A program made the position numbers and the translations under genes. Source: Lentzea pudingi (lineage in GTDB: Bacteria > Actinomycetota > Actinomycetes > Mycobacteriales > Pseudonocardiaceae). Taken from it: a DNA stretch of 64,000 bases. The notes under the pieces were generated by a model. The model saw only the letters and a program-made list of their open reading frames with translations, had not been told where the DNA came from and made no database searches. The stretch covers positions 804,140 to 868,139 of the forward strand of contig NZ_BMNC01000002.1 in NCBI RefSeq assembly GCF_014646255.1. The letters are read 5' to 3'. Of this stretch, positions 7,758 through 15,474 are shown one piece after another (position 1 is the stretch's first letter; each line of letters starts with the position of its first letter).

Positions 7758-8603
7758 TCAGACCATCCCCACGGCACCGTACGTCGACGCGTCGGCGATG
7801 GCGGAGGTACCGGGCACCTCGCCGTCGGCTCTCCAGTGGGCCGCGAGCACCAGTCCGGGCTCCATCAGCTTCAGGCCGCAGACGAACTCCTCCACGTCCT
7901 GCTTGGAACGCGGCACGAGCTCGAACCCCATGTCGTCGCCGAGGTCGACCAGCTGGCCGACGAACTCCGGCTCCACGTCCTTCGTGAGATGCGTCAACGC
8001 GAGGATGCTGCCCTCGGACAACGCGGCCCGATAGCGCGCGACGACGCCCGCGGGCTCGTCGGTGACATACGGCAGGACACCGACCATCAGCACGGCCGTC
8101 GGCTTGGTGAAGTCGATGAGACGACGCGTCTCCGGGTGCCGCAGCACGGCACCGACGTCGCAGATGTCGGACAGCACGATCGCGGCACTGAGGTTGTCGC
8201 GCAACATCGTGCGGGCATGGGCCACGGCCACCGCGTCGTTGTCGACGTAGACGACGTTGCACGACGGGTCGAGCGACTGGGCGACCTCGTGGACGTTGCC
8301 GGCGGTCGGGATGCCGCTGCCCAGGTCGAGGAACTGGCGGATGCCGTACTCCTCGACGCACAGGCGCACCACGCGCCGGGAGAAGGACCTGATCGTGCGC
8401 GCGATCTCGGCGACGGGGAACTTGCTGATGCTTTCCTCGGCCAACGCGCGGTCGACCGCGAAGTTGTGCGCTCCACCGAGGTAGTAGTCGAACAGCCGAG
8501 CCCCGTTCGGGCGCTCGGAATCGCCGGTCGTCGTCACCCGCTTCGGGCCGTCCTGCACTGCGCACCTCACCCTGCTCCCGAGCGGCGCGAACGCTGGGGG
8601 CAC
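7758..8603 (-). CDS. SAM-dependent methyltransferase of the Methyltransf_19 (DUF574) family
   Basis: A 281-residue actinobacterial-type methyltransferase. The diagnostic N-terminal NGARLFDYYLGGAHNFAVDR, motif I FLDLGSGIPTAGNVHEVAQ and YVDNDAVAVAHAR are all present, as is the C-terminal ADGEVP. Members of this family are abundant in Streptomyces and Pseudonocardiales; most lack a known substrate. The start is uncertain: the GTG at 8603 gives a 28-residue extension before the conserved core, and GTGs further in could also serve. It stands alone, divergent from nothing obvious and convergent with the DUF5684 gene. Confidence 0.82.
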   Translation of the reverse strand: MPPAFAPLGSRVRCAVQDGPKRVTTTGDSERPNGARLFDYYLGGAHNFAVDRALAEESISKFPVAEIARTIRSFSRRVVRLCVEEYGIRQFLDLGSGIPTAGNVHEVAQSLDPSCNVVYVDNDAVAVAHARTMLRDNLSAAIVLSDICDVGAVLRHPETRRLIDFTKPTAVLMVGVLPYVTDEPAGVVARYRAALSEGSILALTHLTKDVEPEFVGQLVDLGDDMGFELVPRSKQDVEEFVCGLKLMEPGLVLAAHWRADGEVPGTSAIADASTYGAVGMV

Positions 8604-8655
8604 GGTAACCGGCTACTCCGTTCGTGTCCATCCACCATTAGTGAACACGCAGGGT

Positions 8656-8685
8656 GATGGCCCCCGGCCGGAGCCGAGGGCCATC
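8656..8685. terminator. Hairpin terminator after the trypsin-like protease gene
   Basis: GATGGCCC-C-CGGC pairs with GCCG-A-GGGCCATC around a four-base loop, 30 bases beyond the protease stop on the minus strand. Confidence 0.65.
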
Positions 8686-8715
8686 GCAGGGTTACCGCTG
8701 GTCAATCAGGGTCGG

Positions 8716-9423
8716 TCAGACTCCCGTGTACTGGGTGATCCAGTTGCGGTAGGGACCGTGGTTGACGCTGGTGTAGTTGGAACGCGTGGAGCGGTCCGAC
8801 GTCGAGGCGACGCCGACCTGGCGGCCGTTGGCGAACATCGGGCCACCGGAGTCACCGCCGGCCGCGATGCCGTCGACCCTGGACACCGAGATGGCGACGC
8901 CACCGCGGTAGTCACGGCCGTTGGTGCTCGTGACGCGCGTGTTCGCGACCTTCAGGTAGCGCGACTGGCAGTTGATCTCCGGCTGGTTGGTGCACGTGGC
9001 ACCCCAGCCGTAGAGCTGCACGGTCTGGCCGGTCGAGACACTCGCGACGAGCGGGGCGAACGGGCCGGACATCGCCGGCGACACCCTGGCCAGCGCCAGG
9101 TCCGCCGACGGGTGCTTGATGATCTGGCTGGCGGTCACCATCTGGCCACCGGAGGACTGGTCCAGGCTGCCCGCGCGGAACGTGTACGTGGCGCTGCTCG
9201 CCACGCAGTGCTCAGCCGTGAGGATCCAGTTGGGCGCGATCTTCGTGGCGGAGCAGTTCTCGCGTCCGTTGGCGAACAGACGAGCCGCATACGGGAAGTT
9301 CTGGGCGTAGCTGCCTCCGATGATCATCGGCGACATGTCCGGGTTCTCCGGAGCGGCCGTGGCAGCGGGGGCGAGGGAGAGAGCCGCCAGGACGGCGCCC
9401 GCGATCGCAATGGTCAAACGCAT
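8716..9423 (-). CDS. Secreted trypsin-like serine protease (S1 family)
   Basis: A 235-residue exported chymotrypsin-fold protease. A signal peptide (MRLTIAIAGAVLAALSLAPA, AxA near residue 23) is followed by MIIGGSYA, the usual zymogen cleavage region. The triad is visible: His in LTAEHCV, Asp in SADLALAR and Ser in GDSGGPMF. Four cysteines flank the active site in disulphide-compatible positions (NCSAT, EHCVA, TCTNQPEINC). There is no substrate-binding extension, so it is a simple Streptomyces-trypsin-like enzyme. A GAAGGTGACC ribosome binding site precedes the ATG. Confidence 0.93.
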   Translation of the reverse strand: MRLTIAIAGAVLAALSLAPAATAAPENPDMSPMIIGGSYAQNFPYAARLFANGRENCSATKIAPNWILTAEHCVASSATYTFRAGSLDQSSGGQMVTASQIIKHPSADLALARVSPAMSGPFAPLVASVSTGQTVQLYGWGATCTNQPEINCQSRYLKVANTRVTSTNGRDYRGGVAISVSRVDGIAAGGDSGGPMFANGRQVGVASTSDRSTRSNYTSVNHGPYRNWITQYTGV

Positions 9424-9505
9424 GGTTGGTCACCTTCTGAGTGCAGGGAGTGGTTAAGCAACCACGCACAGCTTCACCCGGCCGTGTGACTGTGACCACC
9501 CTCCT

Positions 9506-9925
9506 TTAGTCGGCTTTGTCGACTTCCGATTCGTCGACGTAGCCCATCGCCCACTTGCGGCCGTCGTTCGTGAACAGGAACACGAGCACCACGACGCAGT
9601 AGATGCCACCGAGCGAGCCGATCAACGGTTGCTCCGACGCCCCGTACGCGTACCAGGCGCAGCCGAGCAGCAGCAGCTGCGTGACGATCACGGGCGTGCG
9701 GGCGCCGTGGTGACCGCGGAACAACATGACCGTCGCGACGAGCACGGCACCGAACCAGAGCACGAGCACGCCGGCCGCACCGAGGATGGGGCCGGCGGGG
9801 GTCGAGCCCCCGATCACCCGGATGACGAGGGCGACGGCCAGCGCGATCCCGCCCAGACCCTGCACGAAGGTGAGCGCCGAGGCGATGCGCACCGGGCGCG
9901 GGGGCGCCTGGGTCTGAGTGCTCAC
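9506..9925 (-). CDS. Four-TM hypothetical membrane protein
   Basis: A 139-residue integral membrane protein of unknown function. After a short N-terminal QTQAPPRPVR there are four hydrophobic helices (about residues 14-36, 45-67, 77-93 and 98-117), then a charged tail GYVDESEVDKAD. The GTG at 9925 is chosen because GAGGAAAGG lies at the right distance; an upstream GTG at 9958 has no ribosome binding site. Nearby genes suggest no operon. Confidence 0.7.
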   Translation of the reverse strand: MSTQTQAPPRPVRIASALTFVQGLGGIALAVALVIRVIGGSTPAGPILGAAGVLVLWFGAVLVATVMLFRGHHGARTPVIVTQLLLLGCAWYAYGASEQPLIGSLGGIYCVVVLVFLFTNDGRKWAMGYVDESEVDKAD

Positions 9926-10163
9926 GGGAGACCTTTCCTCACGTTCTGTACTGGTCACGGATCGTATGCCACCCGGTTGGAGGGCTCTCCGAGCACGTCC
10001 GGCGCGGGAAGATCAAGGGGCCTTCAGCGAGCCGGCGGTCGTCCGGGGTGCACTCGTCTGTGGGGAGACGCGATGCTGACGGAAGGGAGATTTGCGCCAC
10101 TTTCGTGAGGCTGGAGCCACCCTGAGGGAGGACATGCGCGCGGCTGATAGTCACGCATTGTCT

Positions 10164-10169
10164 TACTCT
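10164..10169 (+). promoter_or_regulatory. -10 hexamer TACTCT of a leaderless lipid kinase transcript
   Basis: TACTCT fits TANNNT and ends six bases before the GTG at 10176. This favours that GTG over the ATG 84 bases upstream as the start. Confidence 0.5.
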
Positions 10170-10175
10170 CAAGTA

Positions 10176-11111
10176 GTGCGCGCTCTTCTCGTGGTGAACC
10201 CGCAGGCGACTACAACGACGCCGGCGGGTCGTGACGTGTTGGCGCACGCACTGGCCAGCGACGTGAAGCTGGAGGTCATCGAGACCTCCTACCGCGGCCA
10301 TGCGGCGGACGCCGCGCACCAGGCGGCGGCGGACGGGTTCGACCTGGTCATCGCCCACGGCGGCGACGGCACGGTCAACGAGGTGGTCAACGGCGTCCTG
10401 CGCGGCGGCCCCACCTCCACCACGCCGATGCTGGGCGTCGTACCGGGCGGGTCGGCCAACGTCTTCGCGGGCGCGCTCGGCATCCCGCGCGACCCCGTCG
10501 AGGCCACGCACGTCCTGCTGCAGGCCATCGAGCACGGCACCACGCGCCGGATCGGGCTCGGCCGGGTCTTCGCGGACGTCATCGAAGACGGCCGCTGGTT
10601 CACCTTCAACGCGGGCATGGGCCTCGACGCCGATGTCGTCGCCGGCGTGGAACACAAGCGCGCCAAGGGCCGCAACGCGAGTCCCGCCCTTTATCTGTCG
10701 GTCGCCCTCAAGGCTTACGCGCAACTCGTGCGCAAGCCGCAGCACTTCGTCGTCGAGGTGCCGGACGAGCCGCCGTTCGACGACGTCGGCATGGTGTTCG
10801 TGTCGAACACGGACCCGTGGACGTACTTCGGCGACCGGGCGATCCAGCTCAACCCCAGCACGTCGTTCGACGGCGGCCTCGGTCTGAGTGCTTTGCGGAC
10901 TTTGCGGGTACCCACCGTCGGGCGCTACATCGCCCAGGTCCTGGCCACGGGCAATCCGAAGAGCGGAAATCTCGTTCGGCGTGATGACGTGGGTTATGTC
11001 AGAGTGAAGTGCGAGGAGCCCGCGAATCTCCAGGTCGACGGAGATTTCCTCGGAACGACCACCGCGGTGGAGTTCCGGGCGGTCCCGGACGCGTTGACTG
11101 TTGCTGTGTAA
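10176..11111 (+). CDS. Diacylglycerol kinase family lipid kinase
   Basis: A 311-residue DAGK_cat/YegS-type kinase expected to phosphorylate a membrane lipid (diacylglycerol or a sphingosine-like lipid) with ATP. The nucleotide-binding signature IAHGGDGTVNEVVNG lies near residues 63-77; GVVPGGSANVFAGALGIP and the C-terminal NLQVDGDFLG are the other conserved blocks. There is no membrane segment, consistent with peripheral association. A longer reading from an upstream ATG is possible but the leaderless promoter and family length (about 300) support GTG 10176. Confidence 0.88.
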   Translation: MRALLVVNPQATTTTPAGRDVLAHALASDVKLEVIETSYRGHAADAAHQAAADGFDLVIAHGGDGTVNEVVNGVLRGGPTSTTPMLGVVPGGSANVFAGALGIPRDPVEATHVLLQAIEHGTTRRIGLGRVFADVIEDGRWFTFNAGMGLDADVVAGVEHKRAKGRNASPALYLSVALKAYAQLVRKPQHFVVEVPDEPPFDDVGMVFVSNTDPWTYFGDRAIQLNPSTSFDGGLGLSALRTLRVPTVGRYIAQVLATGNPKSGNLVRRDDVGYVRVKCEEPANLQVDGDFLGTTTAVEFRAVPDALTVAV

Positions 11112-11224
11112 GGAACTTGACAGTCCGTGATCGGTTCGTGACCGTCTCGGTACCCACCCGCGATGTACTGCAGTCGAGTGACAGCAGAGCGTGAAACCCC
11201 AGGTGAACGCTGTCGATCTTTTGG

Positions 11225-11238
11225 GTGAGTTCACTCAC
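11225..11238. promoter_or_regulatory. CRP-type box 1 upstream of whiB1
   Basis: GTGA-N6-TCAC exactly, the core of Crp/Fnr operators. It is centred 126 bases upstream of the whiB1 start codon and 18 bases upstream of a perfect -35-like TTGACA (11257-11262). Confidence 0.55.
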
Positions 11239-11274
11239 CGGATCAGTGCTTACCCCTTGACATCTCTGCCGTTC

Positions 11275-11288
11275 GTGAAAGCATTCAC
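11275..11288. promoter_or_regulatory. CRP-type box 2 upstream of whiB1
   Basis: A second exact GTGA-N6-TCAC (spacer AAGCAT), 50 bases downstream of box 1 centre to centre and just past TTGACA, where it would cover the -10 region. In Mycobacterium tuberculosis whiB1 is also controlled by two CRP sites. Confidence 0.55.
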
Positions 11289-11357
11289 AAGCACCCCAAA
11301 AACGACCGCTGACAACCGGCGTGCCCTTGTGCGCGCCTAGGCTGAGGAGTAGTTCCA

Positions 11358-11612
11358 ATGGACTGGCGCCACCGCGCGATCTGCCGCGACGAGGACCCCG
11401 AGCTGTTCTTCCCCGTTGGGAACAGTGGTCCCGCGCTGCTTCAGATCGCCGAGGCGAAGACCGTCTGCCGCCGTTGCCCCGTCGTCTCCGACTGCCTCGC
11501 GTGGGCACTCGAGAGCGGCCAGGACGCCGGTGTCTGGGGCGGGATGAGCGAAGACGAGCGTCGCGCCCTCAAGCGCCGCAACGCCCGCACGCGCGCCCGC
11601 AGCAACGCCTGA
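11358..11612 (+). CDS. whiB1: WhiB1-type iron-sulphur transcriptional regulator
   Basis: An 84-residue WhiB protein that binds a nitric-oxide-sensitive 4Fe-4S cluster and acts with the primary sigma factor. Cluster ligands Cys9, Cys37, Cys40 and Cys46, the turn GVWGG and the basic C-terminus RRALKRRNARTRARS are all present. Length and sequence match M. tuberculosis WhiB1 (Streptomyces WblE). GAGGAG eight bases before the ATG is a strong ribosome binding site. Two CRP-type boxes upstream suggest cAMP-linked control; a strong terminator follows. Confidence 0.96.
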   Translation: MDWRHRAICRDEDPELFFPVGNSGPALLQIAEAKTVCRRCPVVSDCLAWALESGQDAGVWGGMSEDERRALKRRNARTRARSNA

Positions 11613-11663
11613 GCAGGCTGTTCGCCGCAAAAGAGCTGACTGTGCTTGTTTGATCAGACATAG

Positions 11664-11701
11664 GAAGAAGCCCGACACCGTGCCAGGTGTCGGGCTTCTT
11701 C
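11664..11701. terminator. Strong rho-independent terminator after whiB1
   Basis: A perfect 16-bp stem (11664-11679 with 11686-11701, sequence GAAGAAGCCCGACACC) and a six-base loop, followed by TCTTTGTTT. It may also serve the convergent pdtaS gene. Confidence 0.9.
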
Positions 11702-11775
11702 TCTTTGTTTGCACACCCTCCCGCATGACCACGTGAGACCGCTGAGGCTGATCGTCACGTGTGCACGGCGTTAGT

Positions 11776-13254
11776 TTAGCGCCGCCCTCTGAGCGGCACG
11801 CGCAGGACCGCCTCAGTACCGCCTCGGGGCCGTCGCCGCAAGCTCAAAGAGCCTCTCAATTCGGAATCGACGAGGGTCCGAACGATCTGCAGACCCAGAC
11901 GATCCGTGCGTTCCAGGGAGAAACCCTGCGGAAGGCCCTTGCCGTCGTCGGTGATCGTCACGTCGAGCCACTTCGCGGACCGCTCGGAACGCACGACGAC
12001 CTCCCCGCGCTGGCCAGGGGCGTACGCGTGCTCGAAGGCGTTCTGCACGAGCTCGGTCAGCACCATGACGAGCGGGGTGGCGATCTCGGCCGGCACGACG
12101 CCGAACCCGCCCTCGCGGCGCACGCTCACCTGCGTCTCGGTGACGGCCACGTCGCCCATCATCGGGATGACCTTGTCGATCACGTCGTCGAGGTCGACCC
12201 TCTCGTCGACGCTCATCGACAACGTCTCGTGAACCAGTGCGATGGAGGTCACACGGCGCACGGACTCGGCGAGCGCCTCCTTCGCCTCCGGGTTGCTCAG
12301 CCTGCGGCTTTGCAGCCTGAGCAGCGCCGCGACGGTCTGCAGGTTGTTCTTCACCCGGTGGTGGATCTCGCGGATCGTGGCGTCCTTCGACATCAACGCA
12401 CGGTCACGACGACGGACCTCGGTCACGTCGCGGCACAGCACGATGGCGCCCGCGGCCTGCCCGCGTGGCCGAAGGGGCAAAGAACGGATCAACACCGCCG
12501 CACCGCGCCGCGACTCGGCCTCGATGCGCATCGAGGGCTGGCCGTCCAGCGCCTGCCTGATGCGCTGAGCGACCTCCGTGGCGTCGAACGGGTCGCTGAT
12601 CAGGCTGCGGGTGAGCGGGGCGAGGTGCACGCCGACCAGGTCCGAGGCGTGCCCCATGCGGTGGTAGGCCGACAGCGCGTTCGGCGAGGCGAACACCACC
12701 GCGCCGGACGGGTCGAGCCTGATCAGACCGTCCCCGACGCGCGGACTGGTGTGCACGTCCGGTGAGGGTTCGGGCGCGGGGAACGTGCCGTCCGCGATCA
12801 TCTGGCACAGGTCGGCCGCGCTGCCCAGGTACGAGATCTCCAACGGCGACGGCACGCGCGGCACCGCCAGGTTGGTGCTGCGGCTCAGCACCGCGATGAC
12901 CTGCGTGCCCAGCCGCACCGGGATGGTCTCGCGCCGCACCGGCACGCCCAGGTGCCAGCGCGGGTCCTCCTCGCGGCAGATCCGCGACTCGTCCATGGCC
13001 CGGCGCAGCTGCGGGTGCTCGTCGGTGTGCACCTCGCTGCCGACGACGTCCTCGGGGTGGGCCGTCGGCGCCGTCGTGGGCCGGGCCTGGGCGACGCAGA
13101 GGAACATGTCGTCCTCCTGCGGCACCCACATGACGAAGTCCGCGAACGACAGGTCGGAGAGGAGTTGCCACTCCGCGACGACCAGCTGCAGGTGGTCGAC
13201 GGCGGCGCCGGAGAGCTTGGTGTGCTCGGCCAGCAGGTCCGTGAGCGTGCTCAG
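11776..13254 (-). CDS. pdtaS: PdtaS-type cytoplasmic sensor histidine kinase
   Basis: A 492-residue soluble kinase of the EutW/HisKA_2 class that phosphorylates an ANTAR antiterminator (PdtaR). Order: GAF domain (about 1-150), PAS domain (about 180-280), HisKA_2 with EIHHRVKNNLQTV near residue 300, and HATPase with ELVQNAFEHAY and DDGKGLP. The GTG/ATG reading beginning at 13131 lacks 41 conserved residues; extending to a CTG at 13254 gives STLTDLLAEHTKLSGAAVDH, matching the M. tuberculosis N-terminus, with GGAGG four bases upstream. No ATG, GTG or TTG is available there, so CTG is probably the start. It faces whiB1 as in M. tuberculosis; the pdtaR gene is not in the window. Confidence 0.92.
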   Translation of the reverse strand: MSTLTDLLAEHTKLSGAAVDHLQLVVAEWQLLSDLSFADFVMWVPQEDDMFLCVAQARPTTAPTAHPEDVVGSEVHTDEHPQLRRAMDESRICREEDPRWHLGVPVRRETIPVRLGTQVIAVLSRSTNLAVPRVPSPLEISYLGSAADLCQMIADGTFPAPEPSPDVHTSPRVGDGLIRLDPSGAVVFASPNALSAYHRMGHASDLVGVHLAPLTRSLISDPFDATEVAQRIRQALDGQPSMRIEAESRRGAAVLIRSLPLRPRGQAAGAIVLCRDVTEVRRRDRALMSKDATIREIHHRVKNNLQTVAALLRLQSRRLSNPEAKEALAESVRRVTSIALVHETLSMSVDERVDLDDVIDKVIPMMGDVAVTETQVSVRREGGFGVVPAEIATPLVMVLTELVQNAFEHAYAPGQRGEVVVRSERSAKWLDVTITDDGKGLPQGFSLERTDRLGLQIVRTLVDSELRGSLSLRRRPRGGTEAVLRVPLRGRR

Positions 13255-13308
13255 AACTCCTCCATGAGAAACTGGTCGACGAAGCAGTTCTGATCCTAGG
13301 AGACTCCC

Positions 13309-13383
13309 ATGTCGAAGCGTGCTCGCAAGCGCCGCGACCGCAAAAAGGGCGGCGCCAACCGAGGCAAGCGCCCCAACGCCTGA
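13309..13383 (+). CDS. 50S ribosomal protein bL37
   Basis: A 24-residue, extremely basic peptide, MSKRARKRRDRKKGG through NRGKRPNA. Length and the C-terminal GKRPNA match the tiny actinobacterial ribosomal protein bL37 seen in mycobacterial ribosome structures. TAGGAGA upstream gives a good ribosome binding site with eight-base spacing, and an excellent terminator follows nine bases after the stop, so it is a monocistronic gene. It starts 55 bases from the pdtaS start on the opposite strand. Confidence 0.9.
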   Translation: MSKRARKRRDRKKGGANRGKRPNA

Positions 13384-13391
13384 GTGCTGCG

Positions 13392-13430
13392 AAAGGCCCT
13401 GGTCACCACCACGGTGACCAGGGCCTTTTG
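13392..13430. terminator. Rho-independent terminator after the bL37 gene
   Basis: AAAGGCCCTGGTCACC pairs perfectly with GGTGACCAGGGCCTTT (16 bp, five-base loop), followed by TTG. The A/T-flanked stem can also end the convergent rshA transcript. Confidence 0.92.
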
Positions 13431-13446
13431 TCTTGCGGAGGACTTC

Positions 13447-13707
13447 TCAGTCCTCGGTGCGGATCTCCACGATCGTCGCCCGGATGCGCGCCTTCAGGTC
13501 GGCGGGTGCGTAGTCCCCGCCACACTTGCGGGCGAGCAGCGCCTTGAGGTGCTCCTCCAGCCCGAACTGCTCCAGGCACGGATGGCACTCGTCGAGGTGC
13601 GTCTGCAGTGCCGCGCGCCTGCCCTGGTCGCATTCCTGGTCGAGGAACAGCCAGACCTCGGACAGCACCTCGGAGCAGTCGGTGTCATGGGGTTCGCCGC
13701 AGTTCAT
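13447..13707 (-). CDS. rshA: Mycothiol-system zinc-binding anti-sigma factor (RshA/RsrA)
   Basis: An 86-residue redox-sensitive anti-sigma factor that holds SigR/SigH inactive until thiol stress oxidises it. The ZAS motif is visible as His37-x3-Cys41-x2-Cys44 (THLDECHPC), with further Cys residues at 3, 11, 26 and 62. Its ATG overlaps the sigma factor stop (ATGA), giving coupled 1:1 translation. Order and overlap match sigH-rshA of M. tuberculosis and sigR-rsrA of Streptomyces. Confidence 0.95.
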   Translation of the reverse strand: MNCGEPHDTDCSEVLSEVWLFLDQECDQGRRAALQTHLDECHPCLEQFGLEEHLKALLARKCGGDYAPADLKARIRATIVEIRTED

Positions 13708-14381
13708 GACGCGTCTCCGTTGTTGCCTCGGAGGAAACCGCGCTCGCGGGCGACGTCCGCCAGCATGTCGCGGAGCTGGCGACGGCCCCGGTGCAACCGG
13801 GACATCACCGTGCCGATCGGGGTGCCCATGATGTCTGCGATCTCCTTGTACGCGAAGCCTTCGACATCGGCGAGGTAGACCGCGATCCGGAACTCCTCCG
13901 GCAACCGCTGCAATGCGTCCTTGACGTCGCTGTCGGGCAGGTTGTCGAGTGCCTCGACCTCGGCGCTGCGCAGCCCGGACGAGGTGTGGCTCTCCGCCTT
14001 GGCCAGCTGCCAGTCCGTGATCTCGTCGGTCGGCTGCTGGATCGGCTGGCGCTGCTTCTTGCGGTAGCCGTTGATGTAGGTGTTCGTCAGGATCCGGTAC
14101 AGCCACGCCTTGAGGTTCGTGCCCTCCGAAAAGGACGCGAACGCCGAGTAGGCCTTGAGGAACGTCTCCTGCACCAGGTCCTCGGCGTCGGCCGGGTTGC
14201 GCGTCATGCGCAGGGCCGCCGAGTACAGCTGGTCGAGCATGGGCATCGCGTCGCGCTCGAAACGCGAAGCGCGCTCCGCCGTCGTCTCTGTCGTGCCGGT
14301 GGCGGGCACCGCGCTCCCTTCCCACTGGATCTGGGTCGGGACTGACTCTACGCGTGACCGCTCGAGCATGTTCGTTGCCAC
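13704..14381 (-). CDS. sigH: Thiol-stress ECF sigma factor SigR/SigH
   Basis: A 225-residue ECF sigma factor (group with RshA partner) for the disulphide/heat stress regulon. Region 2 runs about residues 45-110 ([36 protein letters not shown]) and region 4 about 155-210 ([34 protein letters not shown]). The start may be GTG 14381 or ATG 14369; the former is almost at the predicted transcript end. Upstream lies a SigR-type GGAAT-N16-GTT sequence, implying autoregulation. Streptomyces also makes long and short forms of this protein. Confidence 0.94.
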   Translation of the reverse strand: MATNMLERSRVESVPTQIQWEGSAVPATGTTETTAERASRFERDAMPMLDQLYSAALRMTRNPADAEDLVQETFLKAYSAFASFSEGTNLKAWLYRILTNTYINGYRKKQRQPIQQPTDEITDWQLAKAESHTSSGLRSAEVEALDNLPDSDVKDALQRLPEEFRIAVYLADVEGFAYKEIADIMGTPIGTVMSRLHRGRRQLRDMLADVARERGFLRGNNGDAS

Positions 14382-14393
14382 GTTCTGGGTAAC

Positions 14394-14417
14394 AACGGGG
14401 GTGCTGGTACTAATTCC
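14394..14417 (-). promoter_or_regulatory. Candidate SigR-dependent autoregulated promoter
   Basis: Reading on the minus strand: GGAAT (14417-14413), a 16-base spacer and GTT (14396-14394), with a second GTT next to it giving 19. This fits the SigR/SigH consensus GGAA-N16-20-GTT and lies 13 bases before the sigma GTG start. Confidence 0.6.
14408..14413 (+). promoter_or_regulatory. -10-like hexamer of ybaK overlapping the SigR promoter
   Basis: TACTAA, with T next, lies six bases before the ybaK ATG and shares base 14413 with the opposing SigR -35 element. The two divergent promoters cannot easily be occupied at once. Confidence 0.4.
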
Positions 14418-14419
14418 GC

Positions 14420-14896
14420 ATGGCCGGACGTGGGACCCCCGCCACAGCGCTGCTGGACAAGCAGCGGGTGGCGCACACCTTGCACTCGTACGAGCACGAT
14501 CCCCGCCACGAGTCCTACGGGCTGGAGGCGGCGGAGGCGCTCGGGCTGGTGCCGGGACGCGTGTTCAAGACGCTCGTCGCCGAGGTGGACGGCAAGCTCG
14601 CGGTCGGCGTCGTGCCGGTGACCGTGCAGCTCGACCTGAAAGGTCTCGCGGCGGCGCTGAAGGGCAAGAAGGCGAAGATGGCCGTCGTCGCCGACGCCGA
14701 GCGCGCCACTGGGTACGTCGCCGGGGGCATTTCCCCTCTGGGGCAGAAGAAGCGCCTTCCGGTCGTGGTCGACGAGTCGGCACTGCAGTTCGAGACGGTG
14801 TTCTGCAGCGCGGGCAGGCGCGGCCTCGAAGTCGAGATCACGCCTGCCGAACTGGTGCGGCTCACCGGTGCCGTGGTGGCGTCGATCAGCGCCTAG
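14420..14896 (+). CDS. ybaK: Cys-tRNA(Pro)/aminoacyl-tRNA deacylase YbaK
   Basis: A 158-residue INS-superfamily editing enzyme that hydrolyses misacylated tRNA, chiefly Cys-tRNA(Pro). Conserved blocks are [21 protein letters not shown], the catalytic-lysine segment RVFKTLV near residue 50 and [18 protein letters not shown] around residues 98-115. Start at ATG 14420 has no Shine-Dalgarno sequence and is probably leaderless. It is divergent from the thiol-stress sigma factor with overlapping promoters, an arrangement that could lower ybaK when SigR is active; this link is inference. Confidence 0.92.
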   Translation: MAGRGTPATALLDKQRVAHTLHSYEHDPRHESYGLEAAEALGLVPGRVFKTLVAEVDGKLAVGVVPVTVQLDLKGLAAALKGKKAKMAVVADAERATGYVAGGISPLGQKKRLPVVVDESALQFETVFCSAGRRGLEVEITPAELVRLTGAVVASISA

Positions 14897-14922
14897 CTGA
14901 CGGGGGCGCAGCAGAGCGGTTG

Positions 14923-15465
14923 TCACTCGCCCGTCTGGCCGTCGATCGCCTCGCGGATGAGGTCGGCGTGACCGTTGTGACGGGCGTACTCCTCGATCAT
15001 GTGAGTGAGGATCCACCGCAGACTGGGGACGCGCCCGTCACGCCACGGCGCTCGCTTCGCCGGTTGGCTCAGGTCGCCGCGCCGGAGCGCCTCGATGAGG
15101 TCCTTCCTGGCGCCGTCGACAGCGCGCCGCCACAACTCGCGCAGCTGCTCCGGGGTGTCGTCGGCAGCCGAGCGCCAGTCCCAGTCGTTGTCGGCCTTCC
15201 AGTCGACGCTCGCCCACGGTTCCAGCGGCTCACGGTCGTGCAGGACAACGCGGAACCACTGCTCCTCCACGTAGGCAAGATGCTTGAGCATCCCGCCCAG
15301 GGTCATCGTGGACTTCGCGGCGGTTGCGTTGAGCTGCTCCGCGGTGAGGCCCTCGATCTTCCACATGAGAGTGGCGCGGTGGAACTCGAGGAAGCCCTTG
15401 AGGGTGGCGAGTTCGTCACCGCCCATCGGTGGTTCTGGCCTGCCTTGCTCATCGAAGACCGTCAT
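14923..15465 (-). CDS. DinB family protein (DUF664 type)
   Basis: A 180-residue four-helix DinB/YfiT-like protein. LATLKGFLEFHRATLMWKI and LGGMLKHLAYVEEQWF supply the first metal-ligand His, and LTHMIEEYARHNGHADLIREA gives the other two His residues of the usual three-His site. Relatives include mycothiol- and bacillithiol-dependent transferases, so a thiol-transferase role is possible but not shown. It is 9 bp downstream of, and co-directional with, the alpha/beta hydrolase gene. Confidence 0.87.
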   Translation of the reverse strand: MTVFDEQGRPEPPMGGDELATLKGFLEFHRATLMWKIEGLTAEQLNATAAKSTMTLGGMLKHLAYVEEQWFRVVLHDREPLEPWASVDWKADNDWDWRSAADDTPEQLRELWRRAVDGARKDLIEALRRGDLSQPAKRAPWRDGRVPSLRWILTHMIEEYARHNGHADLIREAIDGQTGE

Positions 15466-15474
15466 ACCCGAACG

